Assembly: GCF_018129405.1 (NCBI RefSeq)
Contig: NZ_JAFCLP010000008.1
Location: 232,518-296,517, forward strand
DNA from: Bradyrhizobium iriomotense
GTDB lineage: Bacteria > Pseudomonadota > Alphaproteobacteria > Rhizobiales > Xanthobacteraceae
Direction of reading: 5' to 3'
DNA: 64,000 nucleotides
This document shows positions 1 through 7,084 of the stretch, one piece after another. The position numbers and the translations under genes were made by a program. Within the stretch, counting starts at the first letter, position 1; each line of letters begins with the position of its first letter. The notes beneath the pieces were generated by a model, which saw nothing but the letters and a program-made list of their open reading frames with translations, made no database searches and was not told the DNA's origin.

Positions 1-374
1 TCATCACCGGCGAAGGCATGTCGGGCGGCGCCATCGCCATCACCACCGCCAACAAGGTGCTGATGCTGGAGCACGCGATCTACAGCGTGATCTCGCCGGA
101 GGCGGCGTCCTCCATCCTCTGGCGCGATGGCACCAAGGCGCAGGAAGCCGCCAACAACATGAAGATCACCGCCCAGGACATGCTCCGTTTCGGGGTGATC
201 GATCAGATCCTGAAGGAGCCGGTCGGCGGCGCCCACCGCGACCCCGCCGCCATGATCGCCACCACCGGCGATGCCATCGCCAAGGCCTTTGACGAGCTGC
301 GGGGCCTGGACGCGGATGCGATCCGCAAGCAGCGGCGGCAGAAATTCCTCGATATCGGCCGGAAACTGGGCTGA
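1..374 (+). CDS. accA: Acetyl-CoA carboxylase carboxyltransferase subunit alpha, C-terminal part
   Basis: The gene runs in from the left edge; the reading frame is set by base 3 and ends at a TGA. About 123 residues are visible. They begin with the glycine-rich crotonase-fold loop (ITGEGMSGGA, where the family has GEGGSGGA) and go on through SPEAASSILWRDG and a tail containing LKEPVGGAHRDP, all typical of AccA C termini. AccA pairs with AccD to move the carboxyl group from biotin to acetyl-CoA, giving malonyl-CoA in the first step of fatty-acid synthesis in the cytosol. No downstream partner is close by; a palindromic repeat follows the stop codon. Confidence 0.93.
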   Translation, partial: ITGEGMSGGAIAITTANKVLMLEHAIYSVISPEAASSILWRDGTKAQEAANNMKITAQDMLRFGVIDQILKEPVGGAHRDPAAMIATTGDAIAKAFDELRGLDADAIRKQRRQKFLDIGRKLG

Positions 375-399
375 TTCGGACGGGTTTGCCCCCTCCGTC

Positions 400-521
400 G
401 TCGTCCTGGCGAAAGCCAGGACCCATTACCACCACCCCTCGTTTTGCGAAGGCTGCTGGTTCATGGCTCGGCCAACCAACCGGCGCTTGGGGTAATGGGT
501 CCTGGCTTTCGCCAGGACGAC
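400..521. repeat. Palindromic intergenic repeat, family A
   Basis: An imperfect inverted repeat. The left arm starts GTCGTCCTGGCGAAAGCCAG, continues with GACCCATTACC, and its complement closes the element, with about 60 bases of variable sequence between. Each arm also contains its own small hairpin (CCTGGC GAAA GCCAGG). Further copies lie near 12707, 18908, 23714, 38792, 39578 and 48440. It may act as a 3' end structure for accA. Confidence 0.85.
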
Positions 522-825
522 ACCGAATTTGAGGCCCGGCCAAACCACCCCCCGGTAACCCCGCGTTAACCCTTTTTTTGCCCAAATCGGCGATCTGAGT
601 CCGGACTGGGCCGCAAAGCCCAAGTAAGGCCCAAAGTCGCGTCCATTTAGTCTCTGTTGACCATGCCACTGGGCCAACGCCCTCGTGATCCCCGCTCGGG
701 TTGCGACCAGATGACCCAGAGGTTAGAATTTTAATCAATGGCTTCAGGGCATAAGCGCTGGAGCGTGGTCTGAACGAGCCCGCCACGGCGGGTCGGTTTT
801 CCGGTCGGATCACGCGCCAAAAGAA
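522..825. other. Intergenic stretch before the L,D-transpeptidase gene
   Basis: About 300 bases with no convincing gene. It holds a T-rich run near 572-580 and, at 779-792, a small GC hairpin (CCCGCC AC GGCGGG) followed by TCGGTTTT, which could be part of the leader of the next gene. The frames that stay open here are antisense and have no family features. Confidence 0.5.
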
Positions 826-2418
826 TTGGGGTTCGCGCTCTCTGCCCGGCACGGTGTGGGGTCCATCTTGATTTCTCGTTCGCTTGCTCGCGCGCTCTTG
901 GCTTCGGTTGCGCTGATGACGGCCGGTGTTCTGCTGGCCGCCTGCGATACCGATCAGGTCTCGCTCGCGACCAACGCCAAGGCCAACCAGCCGGTGCCGC
1001 CGAAGCTTCTCGCCGCGATGGTCGAGAAGGACATGGACCTGCAATCGCCGATCCTGGTTCGCCTGTTCAAGCAGGAGGCCGAGCTCGAGGTCTGGAAGCA
1101 GACCCGCAACGGCCAGTTCGCACTGCTCAAGACCTATCCGATCTGCCGCTGGTCGGGCGACCTCGGCCCCAAGGTGCGCGAAGGCGACCGCCAGGCGCCG
1201 GAAGGATTTTATTCGATCAATCCGGGCCAGATGAATCCGCAGTCGGCCTATTACCTCTCCTTCAACACCGGCTATCCGAACGCGTTCGACAAGGCGCTGG
1301 GCCGCACCGGCTCGCAGCTGATGGTGCATGGCGACTGTTCGTCGCGCGGCTGCTACGCGATGACGGACGAGCAGATCGCGGAGATCTATTCGCTGGGCCG
1401 TGAGTCGTTCTTCGGCGGCCAGAAGGCGTTCCAGCTGCAGGCCTATCCGTTCAAGATGACGCCGGTGAACATGGCCAAGCACCGGAACAATCCGAACATG
1501 GCCTTCTGGAAGATGATCAAGGAAGGCTATGATCATTTCGAGGTGACGCGGCAGGAGCCGAAGGTCGATTTCTGCGAGAAGAAGTATGTCTTCGACGCCA
1601 CGAAGCCGGCCGACGCCAAGCGCGATCCGGTGTTCGACGCCTCGGCCAAGTGCCCTGCCTATGTGATCCCCGAGGACGTCGCCAGCGCCGTGCGCGAGAA
1701 GCAGGCGAAGGAAGAAGCCGAATACGCCAGGCTGGTCGCCAAGGGCACGCCGGTGGCGCGCATGAACACCGGCATCGACGGCGGCATGAACAAGATCTTC
1801 GCCGCCAAGATTCCGGAAGGCTCGACCGGCCTGTCGGAGAGCGCCGAAGGCAACACGCTGCAGATGCTGGCGATGGCGAAGGCGCCGGGCACGATCCCCG
1901 GCCACGTCAATCCGCCCAAGCCGAATCTCGACGCGGCCGCGTCCGCGCCTGCGCCGCAGGAAGAGCCGGTTGTCGCCGTCAGCGCGCCCGCCGCCAATAC
2001 GCGCGTCGCTGCCGCCGCGCCGGCCGAGAAATCCGGCGGCTTCTTCTCCAATCTCGGCCGCAAGATGGGCTTCAGTACCGCCGACACCACGCCGCCGCAG
2101 GCCACCGCGTCGGTTGCTCCGGCCACGACCTCCACGACGCCGCCGACCGCTGCGTCGCGGCTGAAGGCGGCGGTGACGAGATTCGTGCCGGGGCACGACA
2201 AGTCCAAGGACGCCGCGAAGGATGCGCCGAAGCCGACGGTCGCCGCCGCCAAGCCGGCAGAGCCGCCAAAGCCGCAGCCCGACACGCGCCTCGCCCAGAC
2301 GCGTCCCGCGCTGAAGTCGTCGGTGTCGGATGGCGCGAGCGACAGCACCCAGCTGGCCGGCGCCGCGCCGGTGGTGCAGTCGAACTCGTTCGACAGCCGC
2401 TTTGGGGCGATGAAGTAG
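826..2418 (+). CDS. L,D-transpeptidase lipoprotein (YafK-like, YkuD domain)
   Basis: 530 codons from a TTG start. The N terminus has a hydrophobic segment ending in a lipobox (LLAAC, Cys40), so it is probably an envelope lipoprotein; a second TTG at 868 would put that Cys at position 26, a more usual signal length, and may be the true start. Residues ~70-215 form the YkuD/YafK catalytic domain, with the motif VHGDCSSRGCYAMT (His168, Cys176). Family members cross-link peptidoglycan or attach or release lipoproteins. From ~residue 320 the protein becomes Ala/Pro/Lys-rich and low in complexity, probably a disordered periplasmic spacer. It stands alone. The domain assignment is firm; the exact substrate is not known. 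Confidence 0.85.
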   Translation: MGFALSARHGVGSILISRSLARALLASVALMTAGVLLAACDTDQVSLATNAKANQPVPPKLLAAMVEKDMDLQSPILVRLFKQEAELEVWKQTRNGQFALLKTYPICRWSGDLGPKVREGDRQAPEGFYSINPGQMNPQSAYYLSFNTGYPNAFDKALGRTGSQLMVHGDCSSRGCYAMTDEQIAEIYSLGRESFFGGQKAFQLQAYPFKMTPVNMAKHRNNPNMAFWKMIKEGYDHFEVTRQEPKVDFCEKKYVFDATKPADAKRDPVFDASAKCPAYVIPEDVASAVREKQAKEEAEYARLVAKGTPVARMNTGIDGGMNKIFAAKIPEGSTGLSESAEGNTLQMLAMAKAPGTIPGHVNPPKPNLDAAASAPAPQEEPVVAVSAPAANTRVAAAAPAEKSGGFFSNLGRKMGFSTADTTPPQATASVAPATTSTTPPTAASRLKAAVTRFVPGHDKSKDAAKDAPKPTVAAAKPAEPPKPQPDTRLAQTRPALKSSVSDGASDSTQLAGAAPVVQSNSFDSRFGAMK

Positions 2419-2475
2419 CGGGCGCTCTCATCGCTCATGACGAAAGCGGTTCTTTCTGCATTTTAGGCGCCGCCG

Positions 2476-2503
2476 TTGCACGCGGCACCTTCCCTGATAC
2501 TCT
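2476..2503 (+). promoter_or_regulatory. Possible sigma-70 promoter for the DUF3883 gene
   Basis: TTGCAC at 2476-2481 and TACTCT at 2498-2503, 16 bases apart, end about 20 bases before the TTG start at 2525, so the leader would be very short. This is a match by eye only. Confidence 0.3.
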
Positions 2504-2524
2504 CCAAGTCCAAGAGGCTGAAAC

Positions 2525-3373
2525 TTGGACCGGGAGAATACTGAGGATATCGCTGGAACACCTTGGACGGAGATCGAGATCTCCGCCGTGGTCGATAGCT
2601 ATTTTCGGATGCTGGCTTCTGAGAGAGCAGGAGCCGCCTACAGCAAGGCCCAGAATCGACGCCAGCTCATGACGATCGTGCGTCGGTCTGAAGGCTCGAT
2701 CGAACGCAAACTTCAAAATATCTCCGCCGTTCTCGATATGCTCGGCGCGCAGTGGATTAACGGCTACAAGCCGTTGGCGCACTATCAGGACGCCTTGATC
2801 GCTGCCGTCGAGCGCAACGTCGGACAGGCACCGGACTTTCTCTATCCCGCAAGCACAGACACCCAACCGCTGGCGCTCAACGACGACGCCGTCTTTATTG
2901 CTCCGCCATCCGTCGCAGATTTCGAGAAGACACTGACGCCCGCCGTTCGCCGACTGGTCGGAAAGTTCGACCCCGCCGAGCGTGATGCCAGGAACCGTCA
3001 ATTGGGGGAAGCCGGCGAGAAATTCGTCGTGGAGTTCGAGCGCGACCGCTTACGACGCGCTGGACGCAGTGATCTCGCAGATGACGTCCGCTGGGTTTCC
3101 CATTTGGACGGAGATGGGTACGGCTACGATGTCCGCTCCTTTGAACCAGATGGCCAAGAGCGGCTTCTGGAAACTAAAACGACGTGCGGGCACGAACGCA
3201 CCGCATTTTGGCTCACCAGGCGGGAAGTCGATGTTGCTGCAGAGCAGAGCGATAGATTCCGAATCCGGCGCGTCTTCCACTTCCGTAACCGCCCGCAGAT
3301 GTTCGAGTTAGCACCGCCGCTCGAGCATGCGCTCCTGATGACGCCGACCACCTATTCTGCCGAACCGAGATAA
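2525..3373 (+). CDS. DUF3883 domain-containing protein
   Basis: 282 codons from TTG, with AAGAGG seven bases upstream. The N-terminal ~110 residues (PWTEIEISAVVDSYFRML ... SEGSIERKLQNISAVLDML) are the helical region often found in front of DUF3883. Residues ~155-270 carry the DUF3883 domain itself: GEAGEKFVVEFE, then a DVRSF ... LETKTT stretch that resembles the D-x(n)-ExK core of restriction-endonuclease-like folds. DUF3883 proteins often accompany restriction or other defence genes, but this one has no methyltransferase or helicase partner here. Its base composition looks less GC-rich than its neighbours, and it sits beside a toxin-antitoxin pair, so it may have been acquired. Nuclease activity is inferred, not shown. 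Confidence 0.72.
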   Translation: MDRENTEDIAGTPWTEIEISAVVDSYFRMLASERAGAAYSKAQNRRQLMTIVRRSEGSIERKLQNISAVLDMLGAQWINGYKPLAHYQDALIAAVERNVGQAPDFLYPASTDTQPLALNDDAVFIAPPSVADFEKTLTPAVRRLVGKFDPAERDARNRQLGEAGEKFVVEFERDRLRRAGRSDLADDVRWVSHLDGDGYGYDVRSFEPDGQERLLETKTTCGHERTAFWLTRREVDVAAEQSDRFRIRRVFHFRNRPQMFELAPPLEHALLMTPTTYSAEPR

Positions 3374-3386
3374 CCCCGTCCCCGGC

Positions 3387-3436
3387 TTGACTCTCAAGAT
3401 ATCCTTACTAGGATATACATCATCAATTAGGATATC
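3387..3436 (+). promoter_or_regulatory. Promoter and autoregulatory operator of the vapBC-type operon
   Basis: A -35-like TTGACT (3387-3392) and TAGGAT (3409-3414), 16 bases apart, overlap a perfect inverted repeat ATATCCT-TACT-AGGATAT (3399-3416). A third half-site, AGGATATC, lies at 3429-3436 just before the antitoxin gene. An operator that covers the -10 box is the usual arrangement for toxin-antitoxin autorepression. Confidence 0.65.
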
Positions 3437-3448
3437 ATGGAGGCTGCG

Positions 3449-3685
3449 ATGCAGGTTTCCAAATGGGGCAACAGCCTTGCTGTTCGCTTGCCCAAAGCGC
3501 TTGTGGAGGAGCTGGGCCTCAAAGAAGGCGACGAACTCGAGGTGGTCGCGGCCCGAAAAGGCGCGATAGAGGTCGAGACCAAGGAAGAGCGGCGTCGCCG
3601 AGCGATAGAGAATATGCGCACGCGCAACTGGCCGCCCTTGCCTGCTGATTACAAGTTCGATCGCGACGAGGCGAACGAGCGGTGA
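3449..3685 (+). CDS. AbrB/MazE-type antitoxin (VapB-like)
   Basis: 78 codons. The N-terminal ~45 residues form a swapped-hairpin AbrB domain (QVSKWGNSLAVRLPKALVEE, then LKEGDELEVV); the charged C terminus would wrap around the toxin. An in-frame ATG twelve bases upstream (3437) is possible, but GGAGG at 3439-3443 is correctly spaced only for the ATG at 3449. The stop codon overlaps the GTG start of the PIN toxin, so the two are translationally coupled. It would bind the AGGATAT half-sites upstream together with the toxin. The class is clear; the exact family name is less so. Confidence 0.85.
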   Translation: MQVSKWGNSLAVRLPKALVEELGLKEGDELEVVAARKGAIEVETKEERRRRAIENMRTRNWPPLPADYKFDRDEANER

Positions 3686-4095
3686 GCGCGTTTCTGGATA
3701 CGAACGTTCTCGTCTACGCCCAGCAGACGGGCACCAAGGCGAAGATCTCGCAAGACCTGATCGAGGAGGGCGGCACCATCAGCGTGCAAGTCCTGAACGA
3801 ACTCGCAAACGTCTTGAGCAAGAAGCAGGGACGAAGCTGGCGTGACATCGAGCTTGTACTGGATGATATCGACAATACGCTCGATCCGGCGCTGCCTCTG
3901 ACGGAGAAGACAAGCCGCGCGGCCCTTGCGCTGGCACAAAATGACGGCTTTGCCTTCTATGATGCGCTGATCGTTGCCGCCGCGATCGAGGCCGGCTGCA
4001 ATATCCTCTATAGTGAAGACATGCAACATGGCCGCAGTGTCGGCGGGCTCACCATCGTCAATCCATTCCTCGACAACGTCTCACCCTCACCCTGA
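3682..4095 (+). CDS. PIN-domain toxin (VapC-like ribonuclease)
   Basis: 137 codons from a GTG that overlaps the antitoxin stop. It shows the PIN acidic residues in order: FLDTNVLVYA (Asp6), a mid-protein Glu in VLNELANVL, and FYDALIVAAA with SEDMQHG near the C terminus, which is the Mg-binding set of VapC ribonucleases. VapC toxins cleave tRNA or rRNA when the antitoxin is degraded. The last residues (SPSP) and the stop codon lie inside a palindromic repeat that begins at about 4084, so the native C terminus may have been changed by repeat insertion. Confidence 0.88.
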   Translation: MSAFLDTNVLVYAQQTGTKAKISQDLIEEGGTISVQVLNELANVLSKKQGRSWRDIELVLDDIDNTLDPALPLTEKTSRAALALAQNDGFAFYDALIVAAAIEAGCNILYSEDMQHGRSVGGLTIVNPFLDNVSPSP

Positions 4096-4212
4096 GGTGG
4101 CCGCTTCTTCAGCGGCCCTCGAAGGGCGACGGCCCGGCTGACTGCTCGGCCGTTCATCCTTCGAGGCTCACCCCGCGATGCTTGCGCATCGCGGGCCTCG
4201 CACCTCAGGATG
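4084..4212. repeat. Palindromic repeat overlapping the vapC stop codon
   Basis: The outer arms CACCCTGAGGTG and CACCTCAGGATG enclose nested hairpins, for example GCGATGC TTGC GCATCGC. The element begins inside the last codons of the PIN toxin gene and supplies its TGA. Confidence 0.7.
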
Positions 4213-4230
4213 GCGGAACTGGCAGCTCGT

Positions 4231-4344
4231 AGCCCGGATGAGCGCAGCGACATCCGGGAATGTCCAAGCGGTCCGCGCATGTCGCTTCGCTCGTGCGGGC
4301 TACGGCAGTTGAGATGGGGTGAGAGCGCCGGGCTTCAGCGCCAC
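4231..4344. repeat. Palindromic repeats between vapC and livF
   Basis: An AGCCCGGATGAGCGCAGCGA unit and its complementary arm ending in GTGCGGGCTACG are followed by a GGGTGAGAGCGCC/GGCTTCAGCGCCACCC unit. Together they run up to the livF stop codon at 4346. Confidence 0.65.
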
Positions 4345-4345
4345 C

Positions 4346-5041
4346 CTACGGCGCCAGATACCGCATCAGCTCCGGATTGCCCCTCACCTCACCCGCCGCG
4401 CCCTGCAGCGCGACGCGGCCGCGGTCCAGGACGTAGGCGTAGTCGGCCACACGTAGCGCCAAGTCGAGGTGCTGCTCGACGATGATGACGGCGATGTCTT
4501 TCGCGAGCTCGATCAGGCGTTCGGTGATCTCCTCGATGACGCCGATCCAGACGCCTTCGGTCGGCTCGTCCAGCAGCAGCAATTTTGGATCGCCCAACAT
4601 CGCGCGGCCGATGGCGAGCATCTTGCGCTCGCCGCCGGAGAGGGTGCCGGCGGGCTGGTCGAGGCGCTGGCCGAGCTTGGGGAAGATGGTCAGCACGCGG
4701 TCGACGGCTAAGGCATCCTTGCTCGCGAGCGAGCCGACCGCGAGATTGTCGCGCACCGACAGGCGCGCGAATACCGAATGCTCCTGCGGCACGTAGCCGA
4801 TGCCGGCGCGAACGCGCTCCTGGGTGGCACGGTGGCTGATGTCGCGGCCGTCGAAGGCGACCTCGCCCTTCCAGGCCGGCAGCTCGCCGACGATGGTCTT
4901 CATCAGCGTGGTCTTGCCGGCGCCGTTGCGCCCGAGCACGGCGACGCCGCCGCGCCAGGGGATTCCGAGCGTGACGTCGAACAGGACCTGGCTGCGGCCA
5001 TAGCCGGCGTCGAGATGCTTGATGTCCAAAAATTCAGGCAC
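4346..5041 (-). CDS. livF: Branched-chain amino acid/amide-type ABC transporter ATP-binding protein LivF
   Basis: 231 codons. Walker A is GRNGAGKTT (~residues 36-44), the signature motif is LSGGERKML, and Walker B is LLLLDEP followed by a His switch (IVEQHLD). The length fits LivF/UrtE. The start chosen is a GTG (MPEFLDIKHL) that overlaps the LivG stop by eight bases; an open frame continues upstream but only shadows livG. It is the last gene of the transporter operon and supplies one of the two ATPases that power the LivH-LivM pore at the inner membrane. Confidence 0.92.
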   Translation of the reverse strand: MPEFLDIKHLDAGYGRSQVLFDVTLGIPWRGGVAVLGRNGAGKTTLMKTIVGELPAWKGEVAFDGRDISHRATQERVRAGIGYVPQEHSVFARLSVRDNLAVGSLASKDALAVDRVLTIFPKLGQRLDQPAGTLSGGERKMLAIGRAMLGDPKLLLLDEPTEGVWIGVIEEITERLIELAKDIAVIIVEQHLDLALRVADYAYVLDRGRVALQGAAGEVRGNPELMRYLAP

Positions 5042-5765
5042 GGCGCAGATAGATCTCCTGGACGGATTTGTTGGCCTGGATCTCGGACACCGTGCCCGAC
5101 GCCAGCACCTTGCCCTGGTCGAGCACGGTGAGGCGATCGCAGATGTCGCGGATGAAATCGAGGTCGTGCTCGACGATGACGAGCGAGCAATGTTTTTTGA
5201 TCGGCTGCAGCAGCTCACCGGTGACGCGGCGCTCCTCCAGGCTCATGCCGCCGGTTGGTTCGTCGAGCAGCAAGAGTTTCGGCTTGCCGGCAAGCGCCAT
5301 GGCAATCTCCAGCCATTGCTGCTGGCCGTGCGACAGCGCCGCCGCCGCATCGAAGGCGCGATCGGCGAGGCGGAACTGCGTCAGCATGGTCATGACCTGA
5401 TCGTGCAGCGCGCCGCGGGTGCGCGAGAACACGAGGTCGAACAGCGAGGACTGCGCCTGCAGCGCGAGCAGGATGTTGTCGTAGAGCGTCAGCGTCGGCA
5501 GCACGCTGGTGATCTGGAATTTCAGGCTCATGCCGGCGCGGGCACGCTCGGTCGGCGTGAAGGCCGTGATGTCGGTGTTGACGAAGGCCACCTTGCCTTG
5601 CGTCGGCACTTCGGCGCCGGCGATGCACTTCATCAGCGTGCTCTTGCCGGAGCCGTTCGGGCCGATCAGGCCGTGAAACTCGTTCTCGCCGACGGTGAGG
5701 GCTGCGCCGTCAAGCGCGGTGAGCTTGCCAAAAACCTTTTTGATGCCGGCGGCCTCAAGGAGCAT
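5034..5765 (-). CDS. livG: ABC transporter ATP-binding protein LivG
   Basis: 243 codons from the ATG of MLLEAAGIKKVFG, which overlaps the end of livM by eleven bases. It shows Walker A GPNGSGKST, a signature-like ALSHGQQQWLEI in which LSHGQ replaces LSGGQ (typical of the UrtD/LivG branch), Walker B LLLLDEP and EHDLDFI. Members of this branch include urea and short-chain amide transporters, which fits the neighbouring amidase. Its partner ATPase is the next gene. Confidence 0.92.
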   Translation of the reverse strand: MLLEAAGIKKVFGKLTALDGAALTVGENEFHGLIGPNGSGKSTLMKCIAGAEVPTQGKVAFVNTDITAFTPTERARAGMSLKFQITSVLPTLTLYDNILLALQAQSSLFDLVFSRTRGALHDQVMTMLTQFRLADRAFDAAAALSHGQQQWLEIAMALAGKPKLLLLDEPTGGMSLEERRVTGELLQPIKKHCSLVIVEHDLDFIRDICDRLTVLDQGKVLASGTVSEIQANKSVQEIYLRRA

Positions 5766-6843
5766 TGCGCTTCTCCTTGATCTTGGCGCCAAAGCTTCCG
5801 ACCCGCTCGCGCTCGCCCAAGACAAAACTGATCAGGCCGAGCGGCCGGAACAGGATCACGAGCAGCAGCAGCAGGCCCAGAATGATCGGCCAGATGTCGC
5901 GATAGTTGTCCGAGAGCCAGAAGCTGACGCCCTCGACGATCACGGTGCCGATGACGGCGCCGATCAGCGTGCCGGAGCCGCCGAACAGCACGTAGAGCAC
6001 GACCTGGGTCGAAACGACGACGCCCACCATGTTGGGCCAGACGAAACCTTCGTGAAAGGCGTAGAGGCTGCCGGCGAGACCTGCGATGGCGCCACCGATC
6101 GCGAAGATGATGGCCTTGAGGTGCTGCGCCTTGTAGCCGAAGAAGGCGATGCGCTGCTCGTTCTCGCGCAGGCCCGCGAGCGCGAGGCCAAACTGCGAGC
6201 GCACCAGGAAGCGGCAGAGCAGGTAGACGACGACGAGGATGCCGAGCACGAGATAGTAGAAGGCCGGCCCTTCCGAGAACTCGTAACCGCCGAGGGACAT
6301 CGGCGCGATCGAGGGGATGCCGTTCTGGCCGCCGAGATAGTACCAGCCGCGCGCGAGGCGATCGGCGGCGTAGGAGCCCGTGAGCGTGCCCAGCGAGACG
6401 AAGATCACGCTGGAGGGATGCCGTCCCAGCAGCAGGAAGCCGCCGAGCAGGAGCGCGAAAGTGAGGCCGATCAGCGTACCCGCGGGCAGCACCAGGAAGA
6501 TGTTGGTGATGTCGAGGTCGCGCGCGAGCAGCGCGACCCCATAGCCGGCCGAGCCGAAGAACAGGGCCTGGCCAAAGCTCATGATGCCGGCATAGCCCCA
6601 GACCAGATCGAACGACAGCGCGAACAGCGCGAGGATGATCACGCGCGTCGTAAACACGGTGAGATAGTCTTGCAGCACCAGCGGCGCGAGCAGCGCCGCG
6701 ACCAGCACGACGCCCTCGACGATCGGCAGAACTTTTCGCGCCGCCGATCGCTCAGCTGGCACGCCTACGGCCACCGAAACGTCTATCTCATCCCCGACGT
6801 CGGCGTGGACCGCCTGCTTAGCTACACCCATGGATTTCAGCAT
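5755..6843 (-). CDS. livM: ABC transporter permease LivM
   Basis: 362 codons. About 45 hydrophilic residues precede eight or more hydrophobic segments, with the permease signature in FALSFDLVWGYAGIMSFGQALFF (~residues 78-100). It overlaps livG and belongs to the same operon. It forms half of the inner-membrane channel with LivH. The solute is inferred to be a short-chain amide or urea from the operon context, not from this protein itself. Confidence 0.92.
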   Translation of the reverse strand: MLKSMGVAKQAVHADVGDEIDVSVAVGVPAERSAARKVLPIVEGVVLVAALLAPLVLQDYLTVFTTRVIILALFALSFDLVWGYAGIMSFGQALFFGSAGYGVALLARDLDITNIFLVLPAGTLIGLTFALLLGGFLLLGRHPSSVIFVSLGTLTGSYAADRLARGWYYLGGQNGIPSIAPMSLGGYEFSEGPAFYYLVLGILVVVYLLCRFLVRSQFGLALAGLRENEQRIAFFGYKAQHLKAIIFAIGGAIAGLAGSLYAFHEGFVWPNMVGVVVSTQVVLYVLFGGSGTLIGAVIGTVIVEGVSFWLSDNYRDIWPIILGLLLLLVILFRPLGLISFVLGERERVGSFGAKIKEKRNAP

Positions 6844-6872
6844 TTCGAATCAAGCGCCTGGTGGTGGTCGAC

Positions 6873-7079
6873 ACCTCTCCCCGACGGGGAGAGGTCGGAT
6901 TGCACTTGGCGATGCGAAGCATCGTCCAAAGCAATCCGGGTGAGGGGCCGCGGTACCCAGTGAGACCAGATCCCCTCACCCGGATCGCATCTTGCGATGC
7001 GACATAGCCGAAGCTTCGCTTCGGCGTCCTTCAGGACGGCCGCCAAAGGCGGCCTATGCCTCTCCCTACGGGAGAGGTG
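6873..7079. repeat. Palindromic repeat, family B
   Basis: An ACCTCTCCCC...GGGGAGAGGT hairpin at one end and CCTCTCCCTACGGGAGAGG at the other flank inverted copies of GATGCGAAGCATC and CCGGGTGAGGGG units. It lies between the binding-protein gene and livM, inside the operon, where it could reduce read-through or stabilise the upstream message. Related copies are at 50556 and 63784. Confidence 0.8.
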
Positions 7080-7084
7080 AAGAT

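Noticed and set aside
400-521. CRISPR array or insertion sequence as the reason for the repeated palindromes
   Set aside because: The repeats are dispersed singly, not arrayed with regular spacers, and none is linked to cas or transposase genes. They fit small intergenic palindromic elements.
166-2196. A 676-codon open frame on the minus strand, antisense to accA and the L,D-transpeptidase gene
   Set aside because: Arg/His-rich with no domain or signal, and opposite a convincing gene with lipobox and catalytic motif. Typical of open antisense frames in GC-rich DNA; similar frames at 9237-10730 and 48656-50620 were dropped for the same reason.
1650-2672. A 340-codon frame on the plus strand overlapping the transpeptidase and DUF3883 genes
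   Set aside because: Low-complexity Arg/Ala sequence in another frame of a recognised gene.
4346-5218. A longer LivF start at 5218
   Set aside because: The extra ~59 residues lie in another frame of livG and are Arg/Ser-rich without motifs; the GTG at 5041 gives a normal LivF N terminus.
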